A stretch of DNA of 64,000 nucleotides, taken from the NCBI GenBank assembly GCA_030068145.1, contig JAPJBO010000039.1, forward strand, positions 1 to 64,000. The letters run 5' to 3'. This stretch comes from Diplonema papillatum (taxonomy: Eukaryota; Euglenozoa; Diplonemea; Diplonemida; Diplonemidae). Position numbers and translations under genes: made by a program. Positions 22,517 through 34,488 of this stretch are shown here, in pieces (the stretch's first letter is position 1; every line of letters starts with the position of its first letter). A model generated the notes under the pieces. It saw nothing but the letters and a program-made list of their open reading frames with translations, was not told the DNA's origin and made no database searches.

Positions 22517-22979
22517 TAGTTCCCGCGTATAAGTCGAACTTTGAGTGCGTGAGCCCCTCCGAAGAAAGGTCCATCGCACTAGTTCCAGGCTACTTAGCCC
22601 GGGTCTCTGGGTCGCGTCCCCCTCCTTCTCTTGGTCGCCGGTCGGTGCGCAGTTCCTGCGTAGTTCCTAAGTAGTTCGTGCGTATACGTCGATCTTTGAG
22701 TGCGTGAGCCCCTCCGAAGAAAGGTCCATCACACTTACGTAGTTCGTGCGGGGTTTGTGAAACGGCGAGGGCTACATTTTGTAAGTACTGGACTTTCTTT
22801 GACCGCAGTGGCAAGTTATATAAGCCCTGTCAGGACCGTTTAGTCATTCAGACACTCAGTTAGCCACCAGCTGCATGTGGAGTATCAGAAATGCAGCCCT
22901 GCTCCGTATTTGCGTAGTTCCTGTGTATAAGTCGATCTTTGAGTGCGTGAGCCCCTCCGAAGAAAGGTCCATCACACTG
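22517..22979 (+). repeat. Triplicated 65-bp repeat
   Basis: A unit running from TAGTTC..GCGTATA through TTTGAGTGCGTGAGCCCCTC to AAAGGTCCATC occurs at 22517-22580, 22671-22736 and 22915-22979, with unrelated spacers between. The first differs at a few bases; the second and third are closer. Confidence 0.85.
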
Positions 22980-23945
22980 CGTAGTTCCTGCGTAGTTCGT
23001 TACTTCGGTTTTCGGGGGTACCATCGTTTCCTCTTTTTTCCCCCTGACGACTGCTCCTGCTTGGCAGGATCTCTACCGTTCTGGAAGTTGCTTGTTTTCT
23101 GGTTGCTTTGCTTTGACCTTTTTTTTGGTTTGACGACCAGAAGAGCGTCTTTTTGTGCGGTCGACGTTGTCCGTCGTGCCGATGTCTGACGACTTGTTTG
23201 CGCTTCCTTTTGTTGTTGGACCCCTTGTAACAGTATGAGGCACTGTGTATTGTGGCCTCTATTCTGCTGAATCGTCGGTTCTGATACTCGTTCAACAAAC
23301 ACCCCCGCGGTTCCAAGTTCCACGGAGGAGAAAGCCCGAAGGACCGTAGCTTGAATTTTCCGAGGATCATCTGTCTGGAGGGCACCCTTTCCGTTGGCTG
23401 TATTCTCCTCAGTGTAAACCCTACCCTCACATACTACGTACACTCGCCCCGATGCATTGCGGAGGGGACGTTGCCCAGAGACTGCACACGGCAAGCCCAA
23501 TTGAAGTAAAAGAGGCATTGGATCTATTCAGGATCGCAAACCCTCCACCCCCGGGAGTCCCTCCCCCTCTTGTGCTGCCACCTGCGCAGCATGAATGAAG
23601 AGGTGGTAACGTTCGCGATGCTTCGAGGGGGGGAATTTTTGTTCGGTATGGGGGGGGCCCGGGGGGGAGTGAAAAGTTCGCTTGAGAACTCCGGTTTTCT
23701 TTTTAGAGTGTAATTCACGTAGAGATCTTTATTTTAAGTTTTATGGGCTTAAAGGCATTCAAGGCGTGTTTCGGTCGTCACATCCGATAGCCAACCATGG
23801 ATGCGTTTCGGAAGCTGAAATAGGTCGGCATACCCAAAAGGGCATATTCCTAATAGCCTTTTCAGCCGGAACCCAGTCTGAGGATTGCATACTACTAGTA
23901 GTAGTAGTAGGGCTGGCTAGGCCGGAGAAGCAACTGTGTTTGTCA

Positions 23946-23992
23946 GCGACTGAAAGGCGAAATCGCGACGAGCGATTTCGCCTTTCAGTCGC
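23946..23992. repeat. Perfect 21-bp inverted repeat with 5-base loop
   Basis: GCGACTGAAAGGCGAAATCGC (positions 23946-23966, 21 bp) is exactly reversed at 23972-23992 around the loop GACGA. It lies in a sequence with no recognised gene. Confidence 0.95.
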
Positions 23993-24390
23993 GGAAAGCC
24001 CTGGTGAAGTCCGTTGCAGTGTTGACGAGCAAATCTGCTAGTCGAAGCTGGGTATAGCAGCCGGGGTTCACTCCGAGGATCCAGTTTTCCTTGATACCTG
24101 AAGCCGAAACAGGAGTTACGCCAGGTAAGCGACTGATTGGAGGCATTGGGACAATCGCTGGACCTCTTCCTAATATAGGTGCGGTATCGGAACGGTCGAA
24201 TAGGAATTGCCACCAGGTGTGAGCCCCACTGAATGTAATACAAGGCCGCAAGTGGTCGGTTCGGGTCACAGTGTGTCTTGTATGAAACAATGTTCGTTCC
24301 ATCGACTCGCATAAGCATGCGAAGCCGGACAGATCTCGTCGGACCGGGCAGTGCCTTCCTCCTTACGTGTACACCAGGGGTTTCCGAAGG

Positions 24391-24460
24391 GGGAAATCTT
24401 AGTTTATTTTTAGTGTTTAGGCAGAACACTGACTCTCATGCATGGTTGATGCTAGCGTCA
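24391..24460 (+). repeat. Copy of the 'CTTAGTTT...AGGCAGA' repeat
   Basis: GGGGAAATCTTAGTTT, the AGGCAGAACACTGACTCTCA hairpin relic and a GATGCTAGC tail match the module at 13477 and 43008. It abuts the family A copy that starts at 24476. Confidence 0.65.
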
Positions 24461-24475
24461 GTCTTCCTTGGAGAA

Positions 24476-24686
24476 ATACTCGAGGGACTGCCTTGCGCTC
24501 ACTTCGAAGGAGGCTAGAGGGGGAGAAACAATCCAACTACAAAGTGGGTCTTTATTGTTGAACGCTTACGCCCGCCACTGAACCCAGATTCACCTGTGTT
24601 TCGTGTGGGCTGCAGCACATTTACCTCCTTTGATCTTTTGCAGCTGGCAGCCTCCTCAAGTATTTCCTACAAAGCAGGTGCTTATA
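24476..24686 (+). mobile_element. MITE family A copy
   Basis: 211 bp from ATACTCGAGG to GTGCTTATA, near-identical to the copies at 15014 and 39298. Confidence 0.85.
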
Positions 24687-25496
24687 CAAAAGAAAAACGG
24701 CAATAACCGAACAAGTGACACACGGCCACCTGGGGGCCGCTGATCCGAGCGCAGACAGTAGCAGTAACGCGTCGGCAGTATTTGCAAGCCGGGGGAGCAG
24801 AAGATGGAAAAAGAGGGAGACCTTCACTCTAAAATCAGAGGGAGCACGTGCAGAAAAAGAAAACCCGAGGGTGAGCTATTCTATGTGCTACACAGCTGTG
24901 GGTTGTTGTTGACGATCATGGAGTGGTGCCAGGGCGGGTGTTTCGATGTCGTCACTTGTAGACGGCGAGGTGTACGTAGGGACAGCTACTCGGTGGGATT
25001 GGCGCGACTGAAAGGATAGACGACGTGCGCCGACCAGCACAGCCACACCACAGCCGTCTGCACCTCGCATGCGATGCGCATGCGTGTGTAGTCACCGGGC
25101 GGGGTATATCCTCCTTAGTTTAGTGTTGTGAGGCAGAGCTCTGCGTTTCGGTTGGCTTACTGCTTTTTGATACTAAAGTTTTTGGGGGGAGAGGGTGTAC
25201 CACATCGAAACGTACGTGCCCTCAGACACCTGTTGCCTCTTCACGCTCATTCGCAGTCATCCCACCGCTTTCTTATTACTCGTATCTCGGAAGCTGGCAG
25301 ATGCCAAGCTTAAGCTTACCAACGCGTTATCGCGTGATTCACTCAGCTGCGGGCGCTTCGACACGAAGGAACACGGAGCAGATGTCCGCCAACAGAGAGT
25401 GGGACACAGCTGCTCCCATTCAAATTTTTGACGTGCCGGAACGAACGGGGGCTGGGCAGATTTTACGGGTGAATCTTCGCTTTCGACTCCGGGATT
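24687..25496. other. Gene-free spacer
   Basis: It begins with a module (GGGGGCCGCTGATCCGAGCG to GTCGGCAGTATTTGCA) related to 26580-26640 and 29190-29250. No coding signal is visible. Confidence 0.35.
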
Positions 25497-25842
25497 CTAG
25501 AGTCTCTGCCTTCGCATGGCCTCCAGGTACGCCTGCCACCTGGCCAACTCTTCCGCCACCGTGAGCTCTCGGTCGTTCGGCCCCGGCTCTACCACCATGT
25601 ACGGACGGTAGTCAGCAGGGCGCGCCTCCATCTCGTCAACCACCATCCGTCGAAGTCGCACAGCATCCACTGTCCCGTGCCGCTGCGAGATGGCCGAGAA
25701 CTGGCAGTTCCCGTCTCCCGGCACCGGACATGCGCGGCCAAGCATCTTGCGCGTCGCAGCTTGAATCCACCGCTCGTTGGCGAGGATGGTCACCGGTCCC
25801 CCCCCAACGAGCTTCCTTCCCGTCGTGTCGTAGGTGACTTAC
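25497..25842 (-). pseudogene. OTU-like protease fragment (N-terminal half)
   Basis: The minus-strand frame reads from about 25842 (stop just upstream) to TAG at 25497. It contains PVPGDGNCQFSAISQRHG, the catalytic Cys box of the OTU family with the canonical D-G-N-C. It continues through RLRRMVVDEM, RPYMV and ends at ARWQAYLEAMRRQRL. Full OTU domains continue into a W-G-x-x-x-E-L segment and a terminal His box, both absent here, so it is cut at about half length. A GTG at 25793 is one possible start but the frame is open upstream. It is not a copy of the ORF1 OTU at 6 kb, because the sequences differ widely. It may be a retrotransposon remnant or one exon of a host gene. Confidence 0.7.
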
Positions 25843-28576
25843 AGCAAATGAATTTCTTCTTATTCGCGACGCGCGTACGACAGGTGGGTTGCAGTACAAG
25901 CAGAAAGTGAGTACCGTTGTTGTTGTTTCTCGTGTTTTCTTTCTTTTAGGAAACGTCACTTTTTGTTTTTCCGTTCTTTAGACTGTTTCGAGTTTCAAGG
26001 ATCCGTGTGTGTCTACGGTCGACAGTCAAGGCGAGTTGCTTTGGGTGTGGGTATGGCTGGGACCTGTTAGGTACGTCTGTTGGGTGGTCTTTGCAGCTGT
26101 GTTTTCTCTGTCTTCACTCACACTTTTGTACGTTCATTTTTCGTTCTTTGTTTCAAAGGAGACTAAACTTTTCGCTAGTTCCGGGCACGCGCGAACTTTG
26201 AGAACCCCCGAACAATCATCCGTGCTTGCTGCTGCGTGATGCTATACTGATGATGCAAAATAAACGTAGAAACCCCAAGCAAAAGATTCTGGTATGTCTG
26301 CCATGATAACCTTGTACAAGTGCTAATATTCGTCCACACATCCAGCCCAACCTGGTCGTTGCGTTGTTGCCCTTCAGCTTCCGACCTCGTCGCTAGCATG
26401 TCACTGAGTAGAAGCGAAGAAGCAAGCAGGCAGAGGCCCGCCTCAACCCGCTCGAATTATCCTGTTGTAGGGTCAGGTGATGCCATCCGTTGCTCCAGTT
26501 CCTGCCGTAGTAGTAGTATGTGTCGTTCTAGCCCGGGAACAAGTCAGGGAGAAGAACGGAACAATCAGACTTAGAGTACCGATCTGAACGCACACAGCAG
26601 CAGTGACTTGTCGGCAGTACTTGCACATCAGCATGGGGCTGCCGTCGTGTGTCATCATTTTGGGTGTCGTGCAAGTGCACGTAGCAACGCGGAACAAATA
26701 AAAAGGTTAGTCTGCCCTTGCCGTTGAACCCGAGGGACGAGTAGTGCTTTGCGACCTTTGTTTGTTTGGAAGGGAACTTGGGTGGCGCGGTTCAGTTGTG
26801 GAGGAACAATAACTTGCCAGGGACAAGCTCTCTATACAGGGTGCTATCAATTCTCTTTCTCGGCCAGTTTTCACCACTCGGCGGCCCAGTCGTCCGATCG
26901 TGCACTACCGTACTCCGCTCGCACACGTTCTTCACTGCATTCTTCTGTTTTTCGGAGTGAAGGTTTTGGGTTGTTTTTACTTCTGGGAACATCATTTCTT
27001 TGAGTAAATATAGTGGGGGGGGGAGGTTGTGATCCCAACTTGGCGAGTAGGGGAAGCAAGAGACACACCTCGACGCAGTCAGCAACAAAAAAGAGAGTAC
27101 AATGATGGCCACACTTGCACTGCTGAATCGCTGGTAACGTGACTCTCATTTGAATTACCGTAACTCTCATCTGAGGAGAACCTTAGGATGCTGGGTTTAC
27201 TACCGGTTGGCTTAGTCATAGGCCCATTTGAGCTCGCTGAGTGCGTTGGTACCGTGCTTAGACCAATGTCAACTGCTGTCATCGTGATTCTGCAGCCCCA
27301 AGTTTTCACGGGTGATTGAAGAACTGCGCCGTGCTGGTATGTCCACTTTCCCCTATTTACCCTTCCGTGTCAACGACATGCCAGTGCTAGCTCACTCGGT
27401 GGCGGTTGATCCCTTGGGCAGGTATTCTACCGACAGGAGGCGCTGTCCGGATCTTTGGAGTCTCCGGTGAACCTTCCGCAAATATGGTTTCGTTCCATTT
27501 TCGCACCGCTTTGTAGACAGAAAGTTCGCTTCTAGCGCCACCGACGATCAACAGGAGTTGACTTCATTGTCATTCTTCAACTTTCTTTCGTTTTCCTACG
27601 ATGTCGCCTTGTTTGAGTTTCTTTTGTGCGACGATCCCGAAGGTCGACGGCCAGATTTTCTTGTTTTCCCCGACGACAGCTAGTGTCAGACTAGCTCACC
27701 CGTAGGTAGTTGGTTCCATTTGGTAGGTTTTCTCTACCGACGGGTGTTGTTTGGGCTGGCCCTTTTTTCTTTTTTGGGGAAAAGATGTTGCTTGCATTGA
27801 GCGAACCAACCCGCGCGTTGTCTAAGAGGGAGTGAAACGACAACACCTTCTTTTGCATGGCAGTCACTTTGCTTGTTGAAGAAGCAAAAGCCCAGACAGA
27901 ATAGACTGGCACGCTTTCCTCAGCGGTCTTCGTCAAGTGAACGTGAGCCAATCAGCTGGTAAACTGAATGTAGCACGTCTCCGTCCAAGTTCAGAGACGT
28001 TGGAGCCCGCGACGTTTTCCACGTGTATGCGTGGTATGGAAGGCCATTCTGAGGGTGTGAGGCCGTGCCGACGTGTTTTGCTCCGTTGACTGGCTCCTGC
28101 GGGCCGAAGCGCGTCGTCGCAACAGGGGGATTCCACGGCTGGCCTGGATTCGATCAGCTCGACACTCAATCATCGGTGGCTCCCGGACGCAGTAGCCCAT
28201 GCACAACCGCGCGACGATCGAACAATGGGCACTTGCACACTTTCTGTCTTTTTCGCTGTGCTCGCTTCATTCACGTCATGGATGTGCTTTGGTGCTGGCA
28301 CACCACAGATGAACACGGATGGGAGGCCTTCTGAAGAGCCTCACGGGCGTTGTCTTCGTGCTCGGGGTCGGATGTTTTTCTTGATACAACGACAGCATCG
28401 TTCGGGTGTGGGTGAGAGTGATCGTGAAAGTGAGTGCGTCGGTTGCTGATTGGAAAAGGTCTTGTTTGCGCGAAGCTTCTGCCCCCGAAAACAGGGCAGA
28501 AAATGCTGCATTTGTATAAAATAGTGGAACAAACCATTGGTTGGGGAGTGCGAGAGAGAAAGAGAGAGAGAGAGGG

Positions 28577-28607
<31 letters not shown>

Positions 28608-28800
28608 TGTAAATCAGGGCGAGGAAAGCGGGCAGTCCGAGGCTGACGAAAAAGAAGCAAAGTAGCAGGGAATTGGAAACGGCGGCGCCTGGCGGTGAAC
28701 GACATCTGCATGTCGCCTCACATGAAAGGAAAGAGAGAAAAGGGGGCAAATATTAGCTTAGTGTTGTGGGGAAAATGTTAGTCGAGGGGGGGGGGGGGGG
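25843..28800. other. Gene-free repeat spacer with a GA microsatellite
   Basis: It holds a GTA tract (26511-26520), pieces of the GACGACAGCTAGTGTCAGAC repeat (27668-27745), an interrupted (GA)n microsatellite at about 28551-28606 and a G-run at about 28789-28804. No recognisable gene. Confidence 0.4.
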
Positions 28801-28802
28801 GG

Positions 28803-28925
28803 GGTAAACCGTACACTGCGAGAGTAGGAGAAAACAGATGAATGTTGAAAACTCGAGTATTTTTCTTCGTTGAACCGCACTACCCTGAGCCCAAATCCTG
28901 GACGTGGTTTCAGATGCCCCCCTTG
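28803..28925 (+). repeat. Repeat family E copy
   Basis: It starts ACCGTACACTGCGAGAGTAGG, passes an ACTCGAGTATTTTT site and ends at TGGACGTGGTTTCAG. Same order as 31668-31795 and 52530-52640. Confidence 0.65.
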
Positions 28926-29266
28926 AGGTTCCTGGCTCATGCCAAAGCGCCGCCGCCAGGGTTAAGGGGTTGCGGCATCAGGCGTGGGCCAGGGCCAGGG
29001 AGGCTGTTCGGAGGGGTCACCACCGTTCGCGGGCTTCGTTAACGTAGTAGTAATAGTTTGAGCTTGATATGCAGCAAAAGTCTGTGATAATAGACTGCAC
29101 AATAGGAGTAGTAATCGTCCTAGTCCGGGAACAAGTCAGGAAGAAGAACGGAGCAATCGTTAGAAACAAACGAGTGACTCAAGGTAGCCGCTTGGGCGGC
29201 GCCGATCCGAGCAGCGACGCGTCGACAGTATTTGCACATCAGGATGGGGCCGCCGCCGTGAGCGTC

Positions 29267-29384
29267 GCATGACCTCACGTCCGTTCAACACGAGGTTCGG
29301 TAGTTACAGCTCTTGGGATCCCTTCGGTTCTTCTTTGTCTGGCAGCAATCGTCGAGCATTTCCTTCCAAGCTGGCGCTTATGTA
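29267..29384 (+). mobile_element. MITE family B copy, 3' part
   Basis: From GCATGACCTCACGTCC to GGCGCTTATGT it matches the right half of the copies at 34052 and 61183. The left half is missing. Confidence 0.7.
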
Positions 29385-30464
29385 AAAATAATAGAGCATT
29401 TCAGCATCCCGAGATGGTTCAAGGATACACGACCCACTTGCTACGAAGTTTCGCATATTGTAAAACACGCGGCATAACATGTGATCACAAGTTACTAGTC
29501 AAAAAAAACATGACCCGTGCTAAGTCCATGGTAACAACATGGCACGTGAAGTCACTTTCAGTTTTTCATAGGAAGTTGGTCGTGCCGTCGTGGATGCCCC
29601 CCCGCCTAACGACAGCAACCCATCCGGGGAAGGTTTGCTCTTCCTTGGCAGTTGTTTGGTCTCTGTTTCCGTTCTCTTTCTTTCCTCTTTTTCCTTCCCT
29701 TCTTCTTTTTTCTATAGGCTCAAAAAAGCGGGGGTTCAGTTCATCTTGTTGATAATCGAGCTGCCAGAAATCCACCTAGAACAGCCATTCGAACCGTTGA
29801 CTACAGTAATGTAGGCGTTCGGCGTGCGACTAGTCCAGAGAGCCCCGTCTATTTGATTAGAGTGGAAGTTCTCTGGAGTCACCGCATGCCCTTGCCAACT
29901 ATTTAAGCTCGGGTACTTTTTGCCGTGTGATCTACCCGCATCGTGGCAGTGCAAAAGAAATGCGTAGTTTTGTTTTATTCTTTTACTTGTTAGTTGTCGA
30001 CAACTTTTTTTGTATTGAGGTGTCATTCAGATGTAAATCCAAAGCCGCCCACGTCAAATTTTGTTAAGCAGCGGCTGCCAAAACTTGCCGTGACACCTAT
30101 GATCAAAGTAAAGGAGGAAAGGAGAAAATGTTTCTAAAAGAAAAGGGGCAGGTTGTATTTTTGGACCCTCGTAGCTCGCTGGGTCAGGCGCGCCAGGTAG
30201 GAAAGCAAGTCGGCGTCGGGCTGGAGCGAATTCCACTTTTTCGTAGTAACGATGCTTTGTAAACACGAAAGAGAACACGTTGCCCAGCGTGTTTGGCGTA
30301 TTCACTCACTGTCAATCACTATCGGGCTAATCCTCCCCCGGCACGTACAAAAGCAGCCTGAACCCGGTCTTGAAGACTGTCTTGACGGAATCCCCAGTTT
30401 CAGGCACCTAACTGATCGACGCGGGTTTTCATGGGTCCCCGCCACGCGCGTTTCGTTGCTGAGG
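29385..30464. other. Gene-free spacer
   Basis: T-rich and pyrimidine-rich stretches around 29640-29720. Open frames give no recognisable protein. Confidence 0.35.
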
Positions 30465-30640
30465 AAAAAAACAGGCGCTTCGTTTTGTTCGTGCGTGCCG
30501 GTTGATCGGTTTCCCACTTGTATTTTACCCTGTGTGTATTCAGGTAAGGAATTCTGATCAACCACCAAAACACGCTGCCTACGTCTTTTTAGCCTGCACA
30601 ATACATTGAAGGGCAACCCACACGATTGTTAGTACTAAAA
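30465..30640 (+). repeat. Dispersed repeat family C, copy 1
   Basis: Starts with an A-run then ACAGGCGCTTCGTTTTGT and ends TTGTTAGTACTAAAAA. Near-identical to 40934-41103 over about 170 bp with one short indel around CACGCTGCCTACG. Start-only or end-only pieces occur at 54747, 62808 and 63175. Confidence 0.8.
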
Positions 30641-31667
30641 AGATTGGGGAGGTCAGTCAGTGTCCCAATTGGACAACTTTCTAAAGTCTGTAACTCATAG
30701 ATCTCGCGGGGACCTACCCTCTCATAGACGGCCGGACCATCACCCGGAAGAAATCTGCTAAAAGAAGTGCTCACACAGAGCGGAAAGGCCTGCAAAAAGA
30801 AGAAAATGCATCTGAAACGCCCACCTCAAGGCAACTGTCCACAGACTGACTGGCACAAGTGTGCACCGCCTCCCCTCCCCGACGCCGGGCCCGGCGCTGT
30901 TTCTTGCGGGTTTGGTGGCTGATTATATTGGGAAAGGGGGGAGGGAGGAGACTTTGGGTTGGCATGACTGGGTGTCGGTGTCCACGGTACATTTATTTCC
31001 TTCCTTCGTGCGCTTCGTGCGTCAGATCCTCTCAATCGCGGTGCAGGACGGCTGCCTGCCTGTTGACGGTACCAACGGTTTGTACGCCAACTTCCGTGCA
31101 AGATTTACTCCGCTGCGGTCTGAATGAAGGCTTACACAGACCTCACCTTCGCAGGGATGCACACAAACAGCAAGTGACGATGCGGCGGTGTTTTTCATAC
31201 ACCCCTCCAGCAAGTGTTTGGTCCGGTTGCGGGTGCGAGAGTGCCTACCTTAGTAGGAAGCAGACATGTATCCCGTAAACGGCACACATGCCGGGCTCCA
31301 GGGTTCTCAAAGCGGGTCACAGGCCCAGCTGCCCTACGCGAGGCACGTGCCCAAGTCTCGTGCAGGACTACTGTAGCTGTCTCCAGCAACTGTGCGCACG
31401 TATTAGCGCTGTCTGATATCCTCGCTCTCAAAACAGGCATCTGTGCAGGTGACGGTACAACCCCTTTAACCATCACTTGCCCCAAAAACACCAGACCCAA
31501 CACGCTCACACTCGCTAGGGCGCTCTTATCGCTGTCAAGCACCGAAAGACGCTGACGCACACTGGCACTGGATTCTGTTTTGATTGGGACCGGTCTCTAG
31601 GAGACAAGCGGGTGTACGTAAGCAGAAGGTTTGCTTTACGGATGTCTTTTTACTGCGTGCGAAAGTA
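30641..31667. other. Gene-free spacer
   Basis: No recognisable coding region. Open frames on both strands at 30859-31560 overlap each other and show no family motif. Confidence 0.35.
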
Positions 31668-31795
31668 ACCGTACGCCGCGCGGGTTGGAGAAGGAAGGAA
31701 GGAACCCTAAGAGTTTTTTTTCGTTGACTGCACCAACCCTGAACTCAGATTCTGGACGTGGTTTCAGGTGGCAATTTGGCAATTGTTCTTGATCA
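31668..31795 (+). repeat. Repeat family E copy
   Basis: CCGTACGCCGCGCGGG start, TTCGTTGACTGCACCAACCC middle and TGGACGTGGTTTCAGGTGGC end, diverged from the 28803 and 52530 copies. Confidence 0.6.
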
Positions 31796-32036
31796 GAAGG
31801 TCCTACTCGGGGCGGTTCGGTTTCCTCACACACTGCACTATGGCTAAAACAAAAAAGACGGTGCGCATTTCTTGATTGAAAGGGGATGAGAAGCGCAAAT
31901 TCTCCCCACCCCGTCTCTTCGTGCTGTATGATAGGAAATCGCTGGCATGCTTACGAGCGCCGCACACTTTCCACTTCACGCTCGACCGGTGCCGAAGCCC
32001 CCAACTAGAGCTCGATACACAGCAAAATACTCGAGG

Positions 32037-32197
32037 GGCTGCCTTGTGCTTACTTCGAAGGAGGCTAGACTACAAAGTGGGTCTTTTTTTGAACCCACTA
32101 TTACCTGTGTATCGTGTGGGCTACAGCACATGTACCTTCCTTTGATCTTAGCAACTGGCAGCCTCCTTAAGTATTTCCTACAAAGCAGGTGCTTATA
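32037..32197 (+). mobile_element. MITE family A copy with internal deletion
   Basis: ATACTCGAGGGGCTGCC start, TATTTCCTACAAAGCAGGTG and CTTATA end. It is about 45 bp shorter than the others because the 'AGGGGGAGAAACAAT' and 'GTTGAACGCTTACGCC' parts are gone. CAAA flanks both sides, consistent with a short target duplication. Confidence 0.8.
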
Positions 32198-34051
32198 CAA
32201 AAAGAAAGTGCCGTGCCAGCACATACAGGTTTGAGCACCCCTGAGTAACCGGAACGTTTCGCAACACACGAACTCAAGGAAAATTGCTGGACGTCACCTT
32301 CTGAGATTATTGGGGGTCTGCGCCGGGCAGAAACAATTTATGACGGATGTTCGTACAGTCCTTTTTCACTTTCTTATTTCGTTCCTTCTTGTTGCAGAAA
32401 AAAGAGGCTCACCTTCTCATTTGCGCCCTCACGTTTCTTGGCCTGTGTTGTAGGTCGGATTGTAGCTCGTTGTGGACTGCTGGGGGGCGTGCTGGTTTGA
32501 ACTGGCGAGGACGTATCAGCAGCGCGAATACTACCAGAGAATGCACGTGGCAACCTGTTTTTGCAAACTCTGCATACTCGTGGGGACTGTGCAAGGGGGC
32601 TCCTCCCACGTGTGGCACATTTCACTCATCGCGGAACAGTTCGCTTTTTTTAGATCGTCGACACATTTTCTTGGCCGCTTTTGAGCCGTTTTCACTTGGC
32701 TCTCGGGAAATGGGTATCAGCAAATTACTCTCTACGTTTCACCAATCGGCCATGCGGTATCAAGAAAGCAAAAAAAAAGACACGTACACGCTCGAATGTT
32801 GCAAGAACTCGTGACACGTACATAGCGCTCTCTGCTTCACTCCCTCCCCCCAGTAGTCACCGGCCTTCTGGTGTTATCACTCGAAGACTCATCTGTGCAA
32901 ACGCAGTCCTACTTTGCAATTTGACACAACGACGCTTTCTTTTGCCGTCAATGAGCAGGCAGCCTGTAAAGCTGAAGCAAACGCAAAAAGACAGTTTAAG
33001 AGGAAGCGGAAACAAAGCAACGTTCTTCGTCTGCATTCAAAACAGACCGCATGGGAGACGGGGCACGTCTGCTGAGCTTTGCGGGTGTCACTTTCCATGA
33101 TGAAGCGCCTTCGCAAGCCGACACACGGGAATCAAAAGGAACATCCGGCTGTCTAACGCAATGTATGCTGCAGCAAAAAGAAGCAAATGAGCTTTCCTTT
33201 GTATTAGCACTTAATTTGTTGGCGTTGTTCAACTTTTCAATGTTCCGGAAATTGTTCCCTCCATTGCAACCATTCATTAAAAAAAGAGACTCTGCCGGTT
33301 TGGATATCGAAAAACTCCAGAGCAGAGTCAGAAGAGCCGATTGTGTGGCAACATGCAAACATACTCCAGCTATCTTCTGGGAATTGGGGCTCACCGTAGA
33401 TTGTAGCCAGTCGTAGTTGTATCGCAAAACGCTGCCTGTTCAAGGGGATTGTAGGTTAGACCTTGAACGTGAACACAGATCAACTATCATGCACCACCAG
33501 GCGTTAGTGCTGGCACCCGCACTGGTGAAACTCTGCCCCCACGAGAGAGCCCTGGGCAGAGGCGACTGCTTTCCGCTTGTGTTTCGGCCATGTTCCACGA
33601 TTGGCCTTCAAGTTGCGATCTTACTATCGTTGGCAGAAGACCACGCTTTCCGAGTGGCACGAATTTCGTCCATCTCGCCTGCCGAAACACACCCGTTGAG
33701 GCAGAACGCTGCCTCTCTCATGCGTGCTTGAGAGAGAAAGAGAGAGACTGGCTAGAGAGCAGGCCCATCTCTCAAAGCATCCAGCTTTCTTCGGACAGAG
33801 ACGCCGAAAGCGATGAGCCCGACAAGGAACTGGGGCCCTTCGCTTTTTTCACCGTGGTCTTGTGCGCACCTAGTTCTGTCTCCGGTTTCGCTCCCGACCC
33901 GCGATCCAAGAGGGAGCAGGGGACAGTGGAAGACAGAGGTAACAGGACACATCAGAACAAAAGCGGGGAGAGAGTGCCTTTTTGTATATGGGGAATCCAC
34001 ATTGCGTACCTTCCGGCCGACCCACTTCCTTCATCTCGCCTCGGCGGCAAA
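32198..34051. other. Gene-free spacer
   Basis: Holds an imperfect TTCCGGAAATTGTTCCC at about 33244-33260, reminiscent of the family D end. Open frames at 32996-33427 overlap on both strands and match nothing I recognise. Confidence 0.35.
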
Positions 34052-34488
34052 ATACTCGACGTAGCTGCTTCGACTCCGAATGGAAGGGGGGAAATATAGA
34101 GGTAAGGGGCAAATACAATACAAACACAATCTGATTTGTTCTTCGCTTACACCGCGCCGGCCTCCCCCGCCAACCGGATAATCGGCCGCAGTCGACCATT
34201 GTCCGGACGAAAATGGAAAGCGGACGGAACTTAGAGCCCCGTAGCCTGCTTTACCCACTCCACCGCGGCCTCCCTGCTCCACTTCATCCCTTTTTGTTCT
34301 TCGCTTACACCACCGTGTGTTGTTTTCTCACTCAGGATTTTTTGACCTGTTGTGTTCGTGTGATTTGTCGTGTACGCATGACCTCACGTCCGTTCAACAC
34401 GTGGTTCGGTAGTTACAGCACTTGGGATCCCTTCTGTTCTTTGTCGGGCAGCATCGTCGAACATTTCCTTTCAAGCTGGCGCTTATGT
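34052..34488 (+). mobile_element. MITE family B copy, enlarged
   Basis: Begins ATACTCGACGTAGCTGC and ends with GCAGCATCGTCGAACATTTC followed by GCGCTTATGT. Relative to the 61183 copy it has about 150 extra bases (about 34140-34290), perhaps a nested insertion. Confidence 0.75.
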
